The notes under the pieces were generated by a model. That model had not been told where the DNA came from. It saw only the letters and a list, made by a program, of their open reading frames with translations, and made no database searches. Of a DNA stretch of 64,000 bases, positions 9,023 through 18,547 are shown in pieces. The stretch spans positions 1,912,501-1,976,500 of the forward strand of contig NZ_CP095046.1 of NCBI RefSeq assembly GCF_022919215.1, read 5' to 3'. Position 1 is the stretch's first letter; each line of letters starts with the position of its first letter. Both the position numbers and the translations under genes were made by a program. Source of the DNA: Hymenobacter cellulosilyticus. GTDB lineage: Bacteria > Bacteroidota > Bacteroidia > Cytophagales > Hymenobacteraceae.

Positions 9023-9070
9023 TGTTTCATGAACGAAACACTTTCAGCAATTGTTCCATTAGTGAAACAA
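9023..9070. promoter_or_regulatory. Two candidate HTH operators between CBASS and its regulator
   Basis: TGTTTC-N6-GAAACA at 9023-9040 and TTGTTCC-N6-GAAACAA at 9051-9070 share the dyad GTTYC-N6-GAAAC. Their centres are 29 bp apart, near three helical turns. They sit in the divergent promoter region, 36 bp before the HTH gene, where an autorepressor controlling both directions would bind. Confidence 0.65.
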
Positions 9071-9105
9071 ATGTTTTCTTTGCGCAACAATGTCACTAAC
9101 CCATC

Positions 9106-9474
9106 ATGAGCGTACAACTTGACACTGACAAACTTGCCGCGATGGTGAAATCCAAGCGAGCGGGTCGCGGGCTACGAGCAGTAGCCCAGGAGATAGGCGA
9201 AGTCAGCGCCTCCACTCTCTCCCGAATTGAGCAAGGCTCCGTTCCAGACGTGAATACCTTCTTGCAGCTCTGCAAATGGCTGAACGTCCCTACCGATACT
9301 TTTACCATTACCGACGAAGCCACAGAAACCAAAGAATCAGCGGCTGCCGGAAGTGATAAAATTGTAGCCCACTTACGGGCCGACCGCGTTTTGCCAAAGG
9401 CTACGGCACAAGCGCTGATAGAAATGATACAACTTGCCTATCGGCAGGTGAGCCAAGAAGCCCACGGGCACTAA
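9106..9474 (+). CDS. XRE-type HTH regulator, CapH-like
   Basis: 122 aa with an N-terminal helix-turn-helix: GLRAVAQEIGEVSASTLSRI (about residues 23-42), then a linker and a C-terminal helical segment. It is followed 15 bp later by an ImmA/IrrE-type protease and is divergent from the CBASS operon. Known HTH/protease pairs next to CBASS (CapH/CapP) repress the operon until DNA damage triggers cleavage of the HTH protein. The assignment to that role is by context; the protein is longer than a minimal CapH and I could not compare sequences. The two GTTYC-N6-GAAAC dyads upstream are its likely sites. Confidence 0.8.
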   Translation: MSVQLDTDKLAAMVKSKRAGRGLRAVAQEIGEVSASTLSRIEQGSVPDVNTFLQLCKWLNVPTDTFTITDEATETKESAAAGSDKIVAHLRADRVLPKATAQALIEMIQLAYRQVSQEAHGH

Positions 9475-9489
9475 TGAAATAGCGTCTCA

Positions 9490-10083
9490 GTGGTCGCCAA
9501 GTCCAAACTCCCCCACGGTTTCGCTGCAAAAGCAGAGCGAAAAGCAGAATCCTTGCGCCACGAACTTGGATTACGGTCGCATGAGCCATTGTGTGCCTTT
9601 CGTCTCTGCGAACACTTGCGCATAAAAGTCGTCGTGGTTCAAGAGATGGATGGCCTTTCCCTGGAGAGTCTTTCGGTACTGTGCCACCCCAGCGGAAAGC
9701 ATTGGTCGGCCCTTACCATGCCGTTTCACCCATCCCAGCAATCCTCACACCTTATTGTCCACAACGGGGTGCATCCGCCGGCACGCCAGCAAAGCAATGT
9801 TATGCACGAGGTTGCGCACATTCTTTGCGGTCACAAGTTATCCGCTGTCGATACCGGCAAGAACTTACCCGATTACATGCGGCTCTACCCAGAAGAGCAA
9901 GAATTAGAAGCCGACTGCTTAGGGTGGACGCTATTGTTACCGCGGGCAGCGTTGCTGTTTGCGCTGAGCAGGGGTTGGGACAATGCCAAAATTATGGAGC
10001 ACTATCAGGCCAGTGCTCAAATGGTACAGCTCCGCATCAACAGAACAGGTGTAAAACGCCAATTAGCTTACCTGCGGCCTTAA
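9490..10083 (+). CDS. ImmA/IrrE-family metallopeptidase, CapP-like
   Basis: 197 aa. The zinc motif HEVAH (106-110) is followed by E140 in EEQELEADCLGW, the third ligand position of this family. The start is a GTG at 9490, 15 bp after the HTH gene, so the two are probably translated together. Family members cleave a partner repressor, typically an XRE protein encoded next door. Here the partner would be the 9106-9474 product and the regulated target the divergent CBASS operon. No membrane segment or signal peptide is visible. Confidence 0.88.
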   Translation: MVAKSKLPHGFAAKAERKAESLRHELGLRSHEPLCAFRLCEHLRIKVVVVQEMDGLSLESLSVLCHPSGKHWSALTMPFHPSQQSSHLIVHNGVHPPARQQSNVMHEVAHILCGHKLSAVDTGKNLPDYMRLYPEEQELEADCLGWTLLLPRAALLFALSRGWDNAKIMEHYQASAQMVQLRINRTGVKRQLAYLRP

Positions 10084-10186
10084 CCTATAATAGAATATTG
10101 CATAATCACTAGGGGAATTGTCTTCTGGCTATTAGTAGATAGATTAGATAGTATATGTATCAAGACCGTTACTCACTGGCGCGGAG

Positions 10187-10271
10187 TAGCTGGTAAAAAT
10201 AGGGGGGATTGAAGCAAATGGAAACGCAATTGTCAGACCGGGTGGGTCTATTTTCCATCTGGCCCTTACGA
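10187..10271 (+). repeat. 80-bp direct repeat, copy 1 (possible IS21-type end)
   Basis: This matches 27093-27178 in the same orientation. The core from GCAAAT to the TTTTC has 3 mismatches in 42 bp and includes TCAGACCGGGTGGGTCTA. GGGTGGGTC-type repeats are reminiscent of IS21-family termini. No transposase gene is attached to either copy. Confidence 0.7.
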
Positions 10272-10280
10272 ATCTCAACT

Positions 10281-10565
10281 CTACTTCATGTCGTCGGGGT
10301 GAGTATCTATTTCGCCATCTATATACATCTGCAACAGCGTGTTGCGTTTCTGCCGGCTGTGGCGCGCTGCTGCCCTAAAGGAAGCTAGCAACAACCAAAT
10401 AGTTGCTACAACACGCTGCATAGTAACTCCACAACCGAGCCACTGTAAGAAGTAAGTCAGTATAACTGCACCAATACTCCATTCAATAAGAAAGAAGAGC
10501 ACCCCTATCATATAGGGCCATGTTGCAAAAAAAGCTGTGCGTAAAAGTTTCATTGAATAGTACAA
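10281..10565 (-). CDS. Small membrane protein of unknown function
   Basis: 94 aa with a hydrophobic stretch from about residue 8 to 62 that can form two or three membrane helices, then a basic and finally acidic cytosolic-type tail (TLLQMYIDGEIDTHPDDMK). It begins 4 bp after the stop of the 10570 gene, so it is the second gene of a two-gene operon. A second start (ATG at 10553) is possible. No family was recognised. A small multi-pass protein beside a soluble partner and a divergent HTH, in a defence-bearing island, would fit an effector or immunity role, but this is only context. Confidence 0.6.
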   Translation of the reverse strand: MYYSMKLLRTAFFATWPYMIGVLFFLIEWSIGAVILTYFLQWLGCGVTMQRVVATIWLLLASFRAAARHSRQKRNTLLQMYIDGEIDTHPDDMK

Positions 10566-10569
10566 GCGT

Positions 10570-11055
10570 TTATAGACCTACATAGGTACCCTCATCTGTC
10601 TGCCTTAACAAGGGCGATGAGGCCAAGGCGTTAGGCATCGGCTGTGCCTGAATGAGGAATGTGTTTGCCTCTTCAGGCAGTTTGAAACCATACTGCGTCG
10701 CCATTTCCTGCGCTAGGGGGTAGTACAGGTTCATTAGGCACGCCCGCACATAGATTATATGCTGAAAGTCGAACCAGAACTCGTTTTGCAACTCTGGCGT
10801 CTCAAACTCCTCTCTCATGATTTCCAGGTCATCGAGCAGGTATTTCCACAATGGGTCTCCCGCGACTTCCGAGAAGATTTCTTGTAGAGCGGACAGTTCA
10901 GGAGTCCGTTCAGGCTCAGGAATGCCGCTGAAGTAGTCGCTGGCGCAGTTGATGGCAAGCTGTTGCCGCTGCATTGGACCTTCCAACTGCTTCTGATACT
11001 GTGTACAAAGGTCGTCAAGCTCACGCCGCGATAGTTCTGAGGCCGTTTTTACCAT
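10570..11055 (-). CDS. Uncharacterised helical cytosolic protein
   Basis: 161 aa from the ATG at 11055, or 179 aa from a GTG at 11109. I prefer the ATG because the GTG lies inside a palindrome that looks like an operator. The protein is acidic and predicted helical, with a middle segment (GDPLWKYLLDDLEIMREEF) and an aromatic, helix-like C-terminal part. No signal peptide, membrane span or known motif was seen. It is first in an operon with the 94-aa membrane protein and divergent from a small XRE regulator. Function unknown. Confidence 0.65.
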   Translation of the reverse strand: MVKTASELSRRELDDLCTQYQKQLEGPMQRQQLAINCASDYFSGIPEPERTPELSALQEIFSEVAGDPLWKYLLDDLEIMREEFETPELQNEFWFDFQHIIYVRACLMNLYYPLAQEMATQYGFKLPEEANTFLIQAQPMPNALASSPLLRQTDEGTYVGL

Positions 11056-11102
11056 ATAGCTAAACAAGTTAGACTCAAAGCTACTGATCTTTCCTTGATT
11101 TG

Positions 11103-11118
11103 GATACACATATGTATC
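11103..11118. promoter_or_regulatory. Palindrome between divergent genes, likely XRE operator
   Basis: GATACA-N4-TGTATC has perfect 6-bp arms. It lies 34 bp before the XRE gene and about 48 bp before the preferred start of the divergent 10570-11055 gene, where an autorepressor would control both. Confidence 0.55.
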
Positions 11119-11151
11119 TAAACGCTTTGAAGCCTAGTAGACCTTGCGCTG

Positions 11152-11403
11152 GTGAAAAATCCGGCCGGTCTTATAGTTTTTGGGCTTCACGTGCGCCGGC
11201 TGCGGGAGCAACGACAACTTAGCCAGCAGGCTCTAGCTGATATGGCTGATGTTTCAAAGCTCACCATCCAACGCCTTGAGTTAGCCAAGTTCTCGGTGAC
11301 TCTTGACATCCTCATTTCCCTCACGCGTGCATTTGAAATTCCTCTACAGGAATTAATGAACTGTCCCGGAATTGAGGAAGTAGATGAGCTTAAAAACGGC
11401 TAG
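11152..11403 (+). CDS. Small XRE-family HTH regulator
   Basis: 83 aa with a canonical Cro/CI-type helix-turn-helix: VRRLREQRQLSQQALADMA, then SKLTIQRLE. The start is GTG at 11152. Nearly the whole protein is the DNA-binding domain, as in toxin-antitoxin and phage-like repressors. It is divergent from the two-gene cassette at 10281-11055 and probably binds the palindrome at 11103-11118. Confidence 0.82.
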   Translation: MKNPAGLIVFGLHVRRLREQRQLSQQALADMADVSKLTIQRLELAKFSVTLDILISLTRAFEIPLQELMNCPGIEEVDELKNG

Positions 11404-11468
11404 TTGCCCTAACCGGAAGCCTGCCCCAACATTTAGTGGTAAAAGCAGCTCTGCTCCTGGAGCGCTAA

Positions 11469-11525
11469 CTGCAGGCCGACGGCATCACCAAAATCGTGGT
11501 GCTCTCCGGCGACAAGGACAGCCTA
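11469..11525 (+). pseudogene. Fragment resembling a heavy-metal P-type ATPase
   Basis: The frame reads LQADGITKIVVLSGDKDS, close to the (L)xADGxxKIVMLSGD segment in the P-domain of heavy-metal P1B ATPases. Only about 19 codons match before the similarity ends. It is a scrap of a gene that once accompanied a mobile element. Confidence 0.45.
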
Positions 11526-11565
11526 TCACAGCGTGTACATAGGTATCCCAGTGCATATAGGAGAG

Positions 11566-11755
11566 CTAAGGTTGGCAGGCGACAAGCTCTGACAGGTAAT
11601 GAGCGGGTTTCTGCTTAAGACCCAGCACTAGGCCCTGATGCCGCAGGTAGTAAAGCTGGACGGCGACGTCCAAATGATTGGCTGCGACTTGGTGCTGGTG
11701 AATCAATGCCAGGTTGGTTTCGCTGAGTGTGCATTGGCGGATGAACTTGGCAGGG
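11566..11755 (-). pseudogene. Fragment of a Tn3-family transposase N-terminus
   Basis: On the minus strand the frame reads TLSETNLALIHQHQ, then VAVQLYYLRHQG and HYLSELVACQ. This is the pattern of the N-terminal (DUF4158) domain of Tn3-type transposases (LxxxDLxLI, AVQLxxLRxPG, VAxQ). It has no start or catalytic part and ends in a stop near 11566. With the resolvase remnant near 26.5 kb it suggests an old Tn3-like insertion. The rest of 11404-12040 holds nothing else that I can recognise. Confidence 0.6.
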
Positions 11756-12040
11756 CCAGCTACTGCTCTCGCTTGGCGGCGGACAAGGTGAAACGACGAG
11801 GCACAGGGCGCAGGTACGGTAGAGGTATCTGATGGAGGTGTCGATTCACCTATAAAGTGTCATTGGTATCCCCCTCAACTTGGACTTACACTCTGCCGAT
11901 TGTTCGTTTATAAGACCGTTTTGCTGAATAATGCGTCCTTAGTAGGACGGTGCCTGCAGCTTGCCGCCGGGCCACGGGAAAGGCAGGACGAAGCCGGTGT
12001 TCGTTACCTCCGGTCGCACAATACTAGGTCACCCCACGCG

Positions 12041-13255
12041 TCAGGGTAGCTCGATAAAAAAGGTGGTACCTTCTTTTTCGCGGCTTTCCAGCCAGATTTT
12101 GCCCTGGTGCTTTTCCACAATCTGCTTGGTGATGAACAAGCCCAGGCCCGTGGTGGTGTCCCCGTACAGGCCTGGCCGGGCGGCCTTGCTGAACTTGTCG
12201 AACACATGCGGCTGCAGCGCTTCAGGAATGCCCAGTCCCGTGTCCTTCACGACTAGGCGGATACTGTTTTTAAGCTGGCGCAGGGCCACGCGGATGGTGC
12301 CCCCGGCAAACGTGAAGTTCAGGGCATTAGAAAGCAAGTTATCGAGGATGCGCCCAAACTTGTCGGCGTGGATGTTGGCGTGAATGGGGGTCTTGGGCAA
12401 CTCTAAGTGCAGGTGGATTTCTTTTTCCTGGGCCGCGAGACGAAACGCCTGCAGGCGTTTGTCGAGCAGAGCCCCCAGGTCGGTGCGGTGCTTTCTAGAG
12501 CGGTCAGCCTCCAGCTGCCCCAGAAACAGCACGTCGCGCAGCAGCGCGTCGGCTGTGCCGCAGGCCTGTTCCACCACGCCCAATAGCTTCTCCACATCCA
12601 GCCGGTCTGTTTCCGGTTCGATGCCGCGCACGCCGGCGTGGGTCCGTAGTAGATGCATCACCATGCGGATGTGCACAATAGGGTTTTTCAGGTCATGGGC
12701 CGCCAGATGCAGCATCGTTTCCTGCGTGTCGTACAACTTCTGGTTAGCCAGTTCCATTTCCTTGCGCTCGGTGATGTCTTCCAAGGAGGTGTAGCCCAGC
12801 TCGCCTTCTTCATCGGGGAAGAGCACCGAGGTGACCCGGCACCAAAACGAGGATTTATCCACGCGCACTAGGCAGGTTTCCAGCGCAAACCAGGGCTTTT
12901 TATGCGCCCAGAGCTGCTCCTGTAACGTTGCCCAATCCTGGACAAAGTCGGGGTGGGCAAATTCAATGATTCTGCGCCCTTCCACTTTCTTCGGGTTTTT
13001 CAGGCCCAGCATGGTAGCCAGCGCCTGGTTGGCCTGGCGGATACGCAGGTCCGGGTCAATGATTTTCTGGCCCATCGGCGAGTTCTCGAACACCGTCCGA
13101 AACCGCTCCTGGCTGCGCTCGTAACGCTGCTGCTCTACTTGTTGCTCTTCGGCGGCCGTCTTCTGTTGCCGTAGGCGGGTGTTTTTCTGCTGTAGGGCTT
13201 GGACTTGCTTCTTTTCGGAGCCGGACGACGCTGGAATGGACGGGGAGGAAGCCAT
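12041..13255 (-). CDS. Cytosolic PAS sensor histidine kinase
   Basis: 404 aa. An N-terminal coiled coil (about 12-55) is followed by a PAS domain (about 50-165, ending in YTSLEDITERKEME). Then comes a HisKA dimerisation domain with phospho-acceptor H187 in HLAAHDLKNPI, and an ATPase domain with N-box NLLSNALNF, G1 DTGLGIP and G2 TTGLGLF. No membrane segment, so it senses an intracellular signal. No response regulator is adjacent. It is divergent from the larger PAS kinase at 13592. Confidence 0.9.
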   Translation of the reverse strand: MASSPSIPASSGSEKKQVQALQQKNTRLRQQKTAAEEQQVEQQRYERSQERFRTVFENSPMGQKIIDPDLRIRQANQALATMLGLKNPKKVEGRRIIEFAHPDFVQDWATLQEQLWAHKKPWFALETCLVRVDKSSFWCRVTSVLFPDEEGELGYTSLEDITERKEMELANQKLYDTQETMLHLAAHDLKNPIVHIRMVMHLLRTHAGVRGIEPETDRLDVEKLLGVVEQACGTADALLRDVLFLGQLEADRSRKHRTDLGALLDKRLQAFRLAAQEKEIHLHLELPKTPIHANIHADKFGRILDNLLSNALNFTFAGGTIRVALRQLKNSIRLVVKDTGLGIPEALQPHVFDKFSKAARPGLYGDTTTGLGLFITKQIVEKHQGKIWLESREKEGTTFFIELP

Positions 13256-13591
13256 AAAAGGGACAGAATATTGATGTAGGAAGAGCCACCGAAAGGAGCA
13301 TCAAGGTAGCAGCGCAGGGTCCGTGTATACGCAAAAGGTCGCGCCGCCGCCTACGCGACGGTTCTCTTTGATGTGGTTGCCATTAGAGATATGCTCCTTT
13401 TGCTTTTCGGACCCTTTTTGTGAACTAGCATCGAAAGGGTAGGTAAGGATGCCTCAGGAAACGAAAAAACATCTCCCATTATGGGCACGAATAAAACGGG
13501 CGGACCAGCTGGCCCGCTCGTTTCTTTTCCCGGAAACTTCGCTCTATACCCTCGGCTTTCGTACTGCCACTCTGACCTCAACGCTGCTTGA

Positions 13592-16494
13592 ATGCCTACG
13601 GACTCTACCCCACTTGACTTGCTGCCCGTCTTCAACGCCCAACCCGGGGCCACCCTGCTGCTATCCCCGAATGGATCATTCTCGGTGCCAGCGACGACTA
13701 CTTGGCCGCAGCGCTCACCAAGCGGGAGGCCATTGTGGGGCAGTATATCTTCGACGCTTTCCCCGACAACCCCGCGACGCCCGAGGCCAACGGTATGGCC
13801 AATGTGCGCGCCTCCCTGGAAACGGTGCTGGCCACCGGCAAGCCGCACGAGATGGCCCCGCAGCACTACGATGTGCCCGACCGAACCCAGCCCGGCCGGT
13901 TCCTGGAGCGCCACTGGCTGCCGCGCCATACGCCCGTGCTCGATGCCACCGGGCAGGTGCAGTTCATCATTCAATCTGTCCAGGACATCACCGCCAGCCG
14001 CCAGGCCGAACTGCTGCTGCGCACGAGCCAGGCTGCGGAGCAGGCGGCCCACGCCGTGGCCGAACAGCAGCGCCAACGCTTCCACGAGGTGCTCACGCAG
14101 ATGCCCGCCTACATTGCCGTGTACCAAGGGCCCGACCACATCTACCAATTCGTTAACCCCGCCTATCAGAGCTTGTTTCCCCACCGCTCCTTCCTCGGCC
14201 GGCCGTTTCGCGAGGGGATCCCGGAGGCCGTCGAGTTGGGAGTTGTGGCCCTGTTTGACCAGGTGTACCGGACCGGCGAGCCGGTCTACCTCTGGGAAAT
14301 GGAAGGCTGGTTCGACTTTCACGGCAACGGGCAGCCGGTGCAGGTCTTTCTCAACATCTCCCTGCACCCGTTGCGCGATGTACAGGGCCACATTGATGGG
14401 GTCATGGACTTCACCTACGACGTGAGCGAGCAAGTACGCGCCCGCCGCCAGGTCGAGGAGCTCAACCAGGAGCTGGAGAACCGGGTGCAGGAGCGCACCC
14501 AGGACGCGGAGCACTCCCGCGCCGTCGCCGTGGAGCAGCGCAACCGCCTGCTGCGCCTCTTCAGCCAGGCCCCGGCCGAGATCAACCTCTTCCAGGGCCC
14601 CGACCACATTTGGACCTTGGTGCACCCCCGCACTCAGGCCCTGCTGGCTGGCCGCTTGCTGCAGGGCCTGCCCCGCCGCCAGGCCCTGCCCGAACTGCCC
14701 GAAGCGCAGCACGAGCCGTTTGACCGCGTGTTCCGCACCGGCCAACCCGTGCACGTCAGTGAAACCACCCAGCGCTTCGACAACCTCTACCCTGGGGGAG
14801 AACAGCACGACGAGTACTACGACCTGACGCTGCAGCCTAAATACGACGCATCTGGGCACATAGAAGGTGTGATGAGCTTGGCCCTCAACGTGACCGAGCG
14901 GGTGCGCGCCCGCCACCAGGCCGAGGCTCTGCAGACGCAGGTGCTGGCGGCCGTCCAGGAGCAGGCTCAGGCGCGGCAGGCCCTGTACCAGGTGTTCGAG
15001 CAGACCCCGGCAGCGGTGGCCCTGCTGCGCTCCCCCGGCCACCGGTATGAATACGTGAACCCCGCCTACCAGGCCTTTTTCCTCGACCGTCAGTTGGTGG
15101 GCCTCGACCTGGCGGTGGCTGCCCCCGAACTGGTAGCCCAGGGCTTTAAGGTGCTGATCGACCAGGTCTACCAGACGGGGGAAACCTACTTTGGCTCCGA
15201 GCAGCCCTTCACGCCCCCGTCTGCCATTGGAGAGCCGCCCCGGCCCTACTATTTCAACTTCACCTACCAGGCCTACCAGGAAGATGGCGCCGTGGCTGGC
15301 GTGTCCATCTTCGCCTTCGACGTCACCGAGCAGGTGCTGGCCCGGCAGGAGCGGGCGGCACAACAGCAGCGCCTGGAGCAGTTGTTCATGCAGGCACCCG
15401 CTGCCATCTGCATCCTGGCCGGCCCTGCGCTGGTGTACGAGCTGGTCAATCCGGGCTACCAGGCCCTGTTTCCTGGCCGCCGGCTGCTGGGCCTTCCTCT
15501 GCTCGAGGCCATGCCCGAAATTGCCGACCACACTGTGTACCAGGGCTTTCGAACCGTGTATGAGCAGGGCGTCACACTGGAGGCAAAGGCGCTGCTGATT
15601 CCTATTGCCCGCCCCGTCGACGGGCAGCTGGAAGACCGCTACTTCAACTACATCCAGCAGGCCCGCCGCGACGCAGCCGGGCAGCCCGACGGCGTGCTGG
15701 TCTTTGCCTTTGAAGTCACCGAACAGGTCCAGGCCCGCCAGCAGGCCCAGGGCCTGGCCGCAGAGCTAACGACGACCAACGAGCAGCTCACCCGTACCAA
15801 CGTGGACTTGGACAACTTCATCTACACGGCCTCCCACGATTTGAAGTCCCCCATCTCCAACATTGAGGGGTTGCTGTACTTGCTGCAGGGGGAGTTGCCC
15901 GAACAGGTGGCCCAGGAGGAGAAGGTCGGCCCTACCTTGGCCCGCATGCTAGAGTCGGTGGAACGCTTCAAGCGCACCATTGCCCACCTGACGGACGTGT
16001 CCAAGCTCCAGAAAGAGCACACTCCTCCTTCCACCTTGGTCAACCTGGCCAACGTGGTCGAGGACGTGCGCCAGGACCTGCTACCCCAGCTACAGGCGGC
16101 CGGTGCCACGCTGTTCATCGACGTATCGGCGCAGCCGCCCGTGCAGTTTTCCGAGAAGAACCTGCGCAGCATCATCTACAACTTGCTCAGCAACGCCGTC
16201 AAATACCGCCACCCCAGCCGCCCGCCGCATGTGGAAGTACGGGCCCATGTGCACGCTGAACAAACCGTGCTCGAAGTGCACGACAATGGGTTGGGCATCG
16301 ATCCAGCCCACCTGCCGCGCCTGTTCACCATGTTCCAGCGTTTCCACGACCACGTCGAAGGCACCGGCATCGGTCTCTACATGGTCAAGCGCATGGTCGA
16401 AAACGCGGGCGGCCGCATCGAAGTACAGTCCCAGCTGGGGGCGGGCACCACCTTTCTCGTCCATCTGCCCCACGCCTCCGGCCGCACCGCGTAA
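13592..16494 (+). CDS. Multi-PAS histidine kinase (one apparent frameshift)
   Basis: About 967 aa when read from the ATG at 13592 with one extra C in the CCCC at 13665-13668. That joins MPTDSTPLDLLPVF...LLLSP to EWIILGASDDYLAAALT. Without it the downstream frame starts at 13702. Five PAS_4-like units follow, recognisable by the recurring pattern (L/F)(x)QxPAxIxxxxGPxHxYxxVNPxYQxLF. The kinase core has the H-box YTASHDLKSPI, N-box NLLSNAVKY, G1 DNGLGID and G2 GTGIGLYMVK. It is soluble. The repeated PAS units probably arose by internal duplication. Output partner unknown. Confidence 0.88.
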
Positions 16495-17220
16495 CTCTCT
16501 TCCCCGTTTCCCAGGGCCGCTATTTCGGGTACCCTGCTCGTTGACGACGAGACCACCGTTTCGCTGAACTAGAGCGCATTTTATCTAGCGGCCAGGGGTT
16601 AGATCAGTCTGGCCCTACATAGCAAGGAACAGTGAGCAGTTGAACAAAGTAGATTCGACCTTTTTAACAAAATGTGCTCGCACTGGGAAGTCTAATTTTG
16701 TCCTATCAACGAGCTCTTTACTCCGAAGCCCACTATGGAGACTGCGCTTAACTCTCTTCCCAGGTACCCGGCATGCAATTGAATCGCTACGCGGATATGC
16801 TCTTTGCCACGCATGATCTTTGGCACATCCTTGGGGTAGTGCCGGGCTCGTCCGTGCTATGCTATTGCCTGCTGTTAGGCGAATACGGACAGCAATGACC
16901 GGGGCAGCCCCTACTGGAGGCGGCCGTCGTACCCCTCACGTCAAACGGGGCCGTGTTCAGAGTACAGCTAATCTGCTGTTCAGCAGTAGGCCCGAAGGGA
17001 AGCTTCTTTTTGCTAATCGAACGGTATATAGTAACAAGTGTGTCAGCCCGCCCTTCTTAACTCCAAATGAATCCCGCTTCATGGTTTCACCAGCGGGTTG
17101 CTTATTTCGCTATAAAGAACAAGATGGAAAATCCGTATTTGCGGCGTCAAAACTGGTATATATAGCGAGTACGAGCACCGTATAGGTATAGGACAGCTTC
17201 TCCTTATTCTACTTCTCCCT
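16495..17220. other. Gene-free stretch
   Basis: This holds only short open frames with low-complexity or basic shadow-type composition, including a 41-codon frame from 16773. I see no convincing gene, RNA or terminator. It becomes AT-richer after about 16980, where the promoter of the BLUF gene may lie. Confidence 0.4.
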
Positions 17221-17850
17221 ATGCTCTACACCGAAGCGCAACGCCAGCGGGCCGTCGCCTGGGCCGTCTCTATGACAACTAATACCTCCTTGGCGCCGCG
17301 TCGCTACGAGCGGCACTTGCTGGAAAACTACCAGCGGGGCCACCTCACCTTAGACGAGGTGTTGCACTTACTGGACACGAGCATCTATCAGTTGCTCTAC
17401 CGTAGCCAAGCCGTTGGGCCAATGGCAGAGCAGCACCTACAGCAGCTACTGGAGTGGAGTCGCGCGTATAACGCCCAGCACCGGATTACGGGTTTGCTCT
17501 TATACAGCGAGGGACACTTCGTGCAGGTCCTGGAAGGTCCGCAAGAGGAAGTACGCACCCTCTACGCGCGCATTCAACAGGACGTCCGCCACCAGCGCAT
17601 CGTGACCATTGGCGAAGGGCCCGAACCGGTACGGCGCTTTGCGGACTGGTCGATGGGGTTTGGCCACGTAGCAGCTACGGACATCGATGTGGTGCTGCAG
17701 GCTACTCCTATTCCGTTTCCCAGCCCCGACGTGCAGGAAGAGCATATACAAGCCCTGCTGCAAGCCTTTGGCGTACCGCTGTATTCTATCCCTTCAACGG
17801 ACTCCGGAGCCGCTATACCGGCGGCCCCTCTATCATCCGACGCACCGTAG
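17221..17850 (+). CDS. BLUF-domain blue-light photoreceptor
   Basis: 209 aa. A BLUF flavin-binding domain occupies about residues 53-150. It opens with YQLLYRSQA (the conserved Tyr), continues with LLEWSRAYNAQHRITGLLLY (the Asn/Ile-Thr-Gly helix), then FVQVLEGP with the light-switch Gln, and ends RFADWSMGF. The N-terminal 50 residues are a short extension, and the C-terminal 50 residues are Pro/Ser/Ala-rich with no output domain, so it is a short BLUF that should act through a protein partner. It sits among kinases, a sigma factor and a STAS protein, any of which could receive the signal. Confidence 0.9.
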   Translation: MLYTEAQRQRAVAWAVSMTTNTSLAPRRYERHLLENYQRGHLTLDEVLHLLDTSIYQLLYRSQAVGPMAEQHLQQLLEWSRAYNAQHRITGLLLYSEGHFVQVLEGPQEEVRTLYARIQQDVRHQRIVTIGEGPEPVRRFADWSMGFGHVAATDIDVVLQATPIPFPSPDVQEEHIQALLQAFGVPLYSIPSTDSGAAIPAAPLSSDAP

Positions 17851-18147
17851 CGTGCGTGCAGAAGCCTCGTCCACCTGCTGCACCAGGGAGCTTCTCCTTC
17901 TCGCCCCTGTGCTGCGACGCATTCCTACTCGTATCGCCTAGAGGAGGCATGATCAGCCTGTACCCAAGGTACAATCCCGCCTAGGATACTTCGTCTGCTC
18001 TTGCTTCGTGAAGCTGGCGGAAATGATGGAAAGAGGAGCATCACGTGAACGGCGACGCGCAAGAAATTGGGTAGGGCTGGTATAATACCTGTTAAAAAGC
18101 ACGTACCGGGACTAGTTCGTCCCACCGGATGAACGCACAGGCTCTCC

Positions 18148-18471
18148 TTAGGAGCCAAGCAGCAAGCTGCCTGCCCGCCAGATTGACCACGCTTCGGGCG
18201 TTAGATGACGGGCCATATAGTGGTGCAGTGAATAGCCATTGCGCTCGAGTATGGTGCGCGCAATGGCTAGCGGGCAATTCGTGGCGAAGGCCTGAATAGG
18301 GGCGTACTCCGGCAATTCGTTGCGGCTTAGCTGCTCCTCGCTACGCAGAGGGCATAAGTCAACCTGGCGAAAATAAGCTATTTCAGCGGCGACAATTTCC
18401 TCTGCCAGCGTGGGGTGCCCTGCGTGTTGCATGAAATCAGCTTGAGATAGAGGTGTCGTCTTCTTGAACAT
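18148..18471 (-). CDS. Hypothetical protein
   Basis: 107 aa, soluble, with a helical pattern (TLAEEIVAAEIAYFRQVDL, then IARTILERNGYSLHHYMARH). No signal peptide or known motif was recognised. It follows the sigma factor gene in the same direction after 76 bp and could be part of its transcript. It could be a small partner of the sigma factor, but it has no anti-sigma zinc motif. Confidence 0.6.
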   Translation of the reverse strand: MFKKTTPLSQADFMQHAGHPTLAEEIVAAEIAYFRQVDLCPLRSEEQLSRNELPEYAPIQAFATNCPLAIARTILERNGYSLHHYMARHLTPEAWSIWRAGSLLLGS

Positions 18472-18547
18472 ACAAAAAGCCTTGGCTACTGTTTCGGGTA
18501 GGTCACTTCTTTATTAAGATTCCTAACCCACGTCATGGGTTTATGTC

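Noticed and set aside
13351..15531. 726-codon minus-strand frame opposite the PAS kinase
   Set aside because: It mirrors the repeated PAS units; the plus strand has the H, N and G boxes of a kinase.
16820..17185. 121-codon frame between the PAS kinase and BLUF genes
   Set aside because: Basic, low-complexity start, no motif, and no conserved features; the region reads as non-coding.
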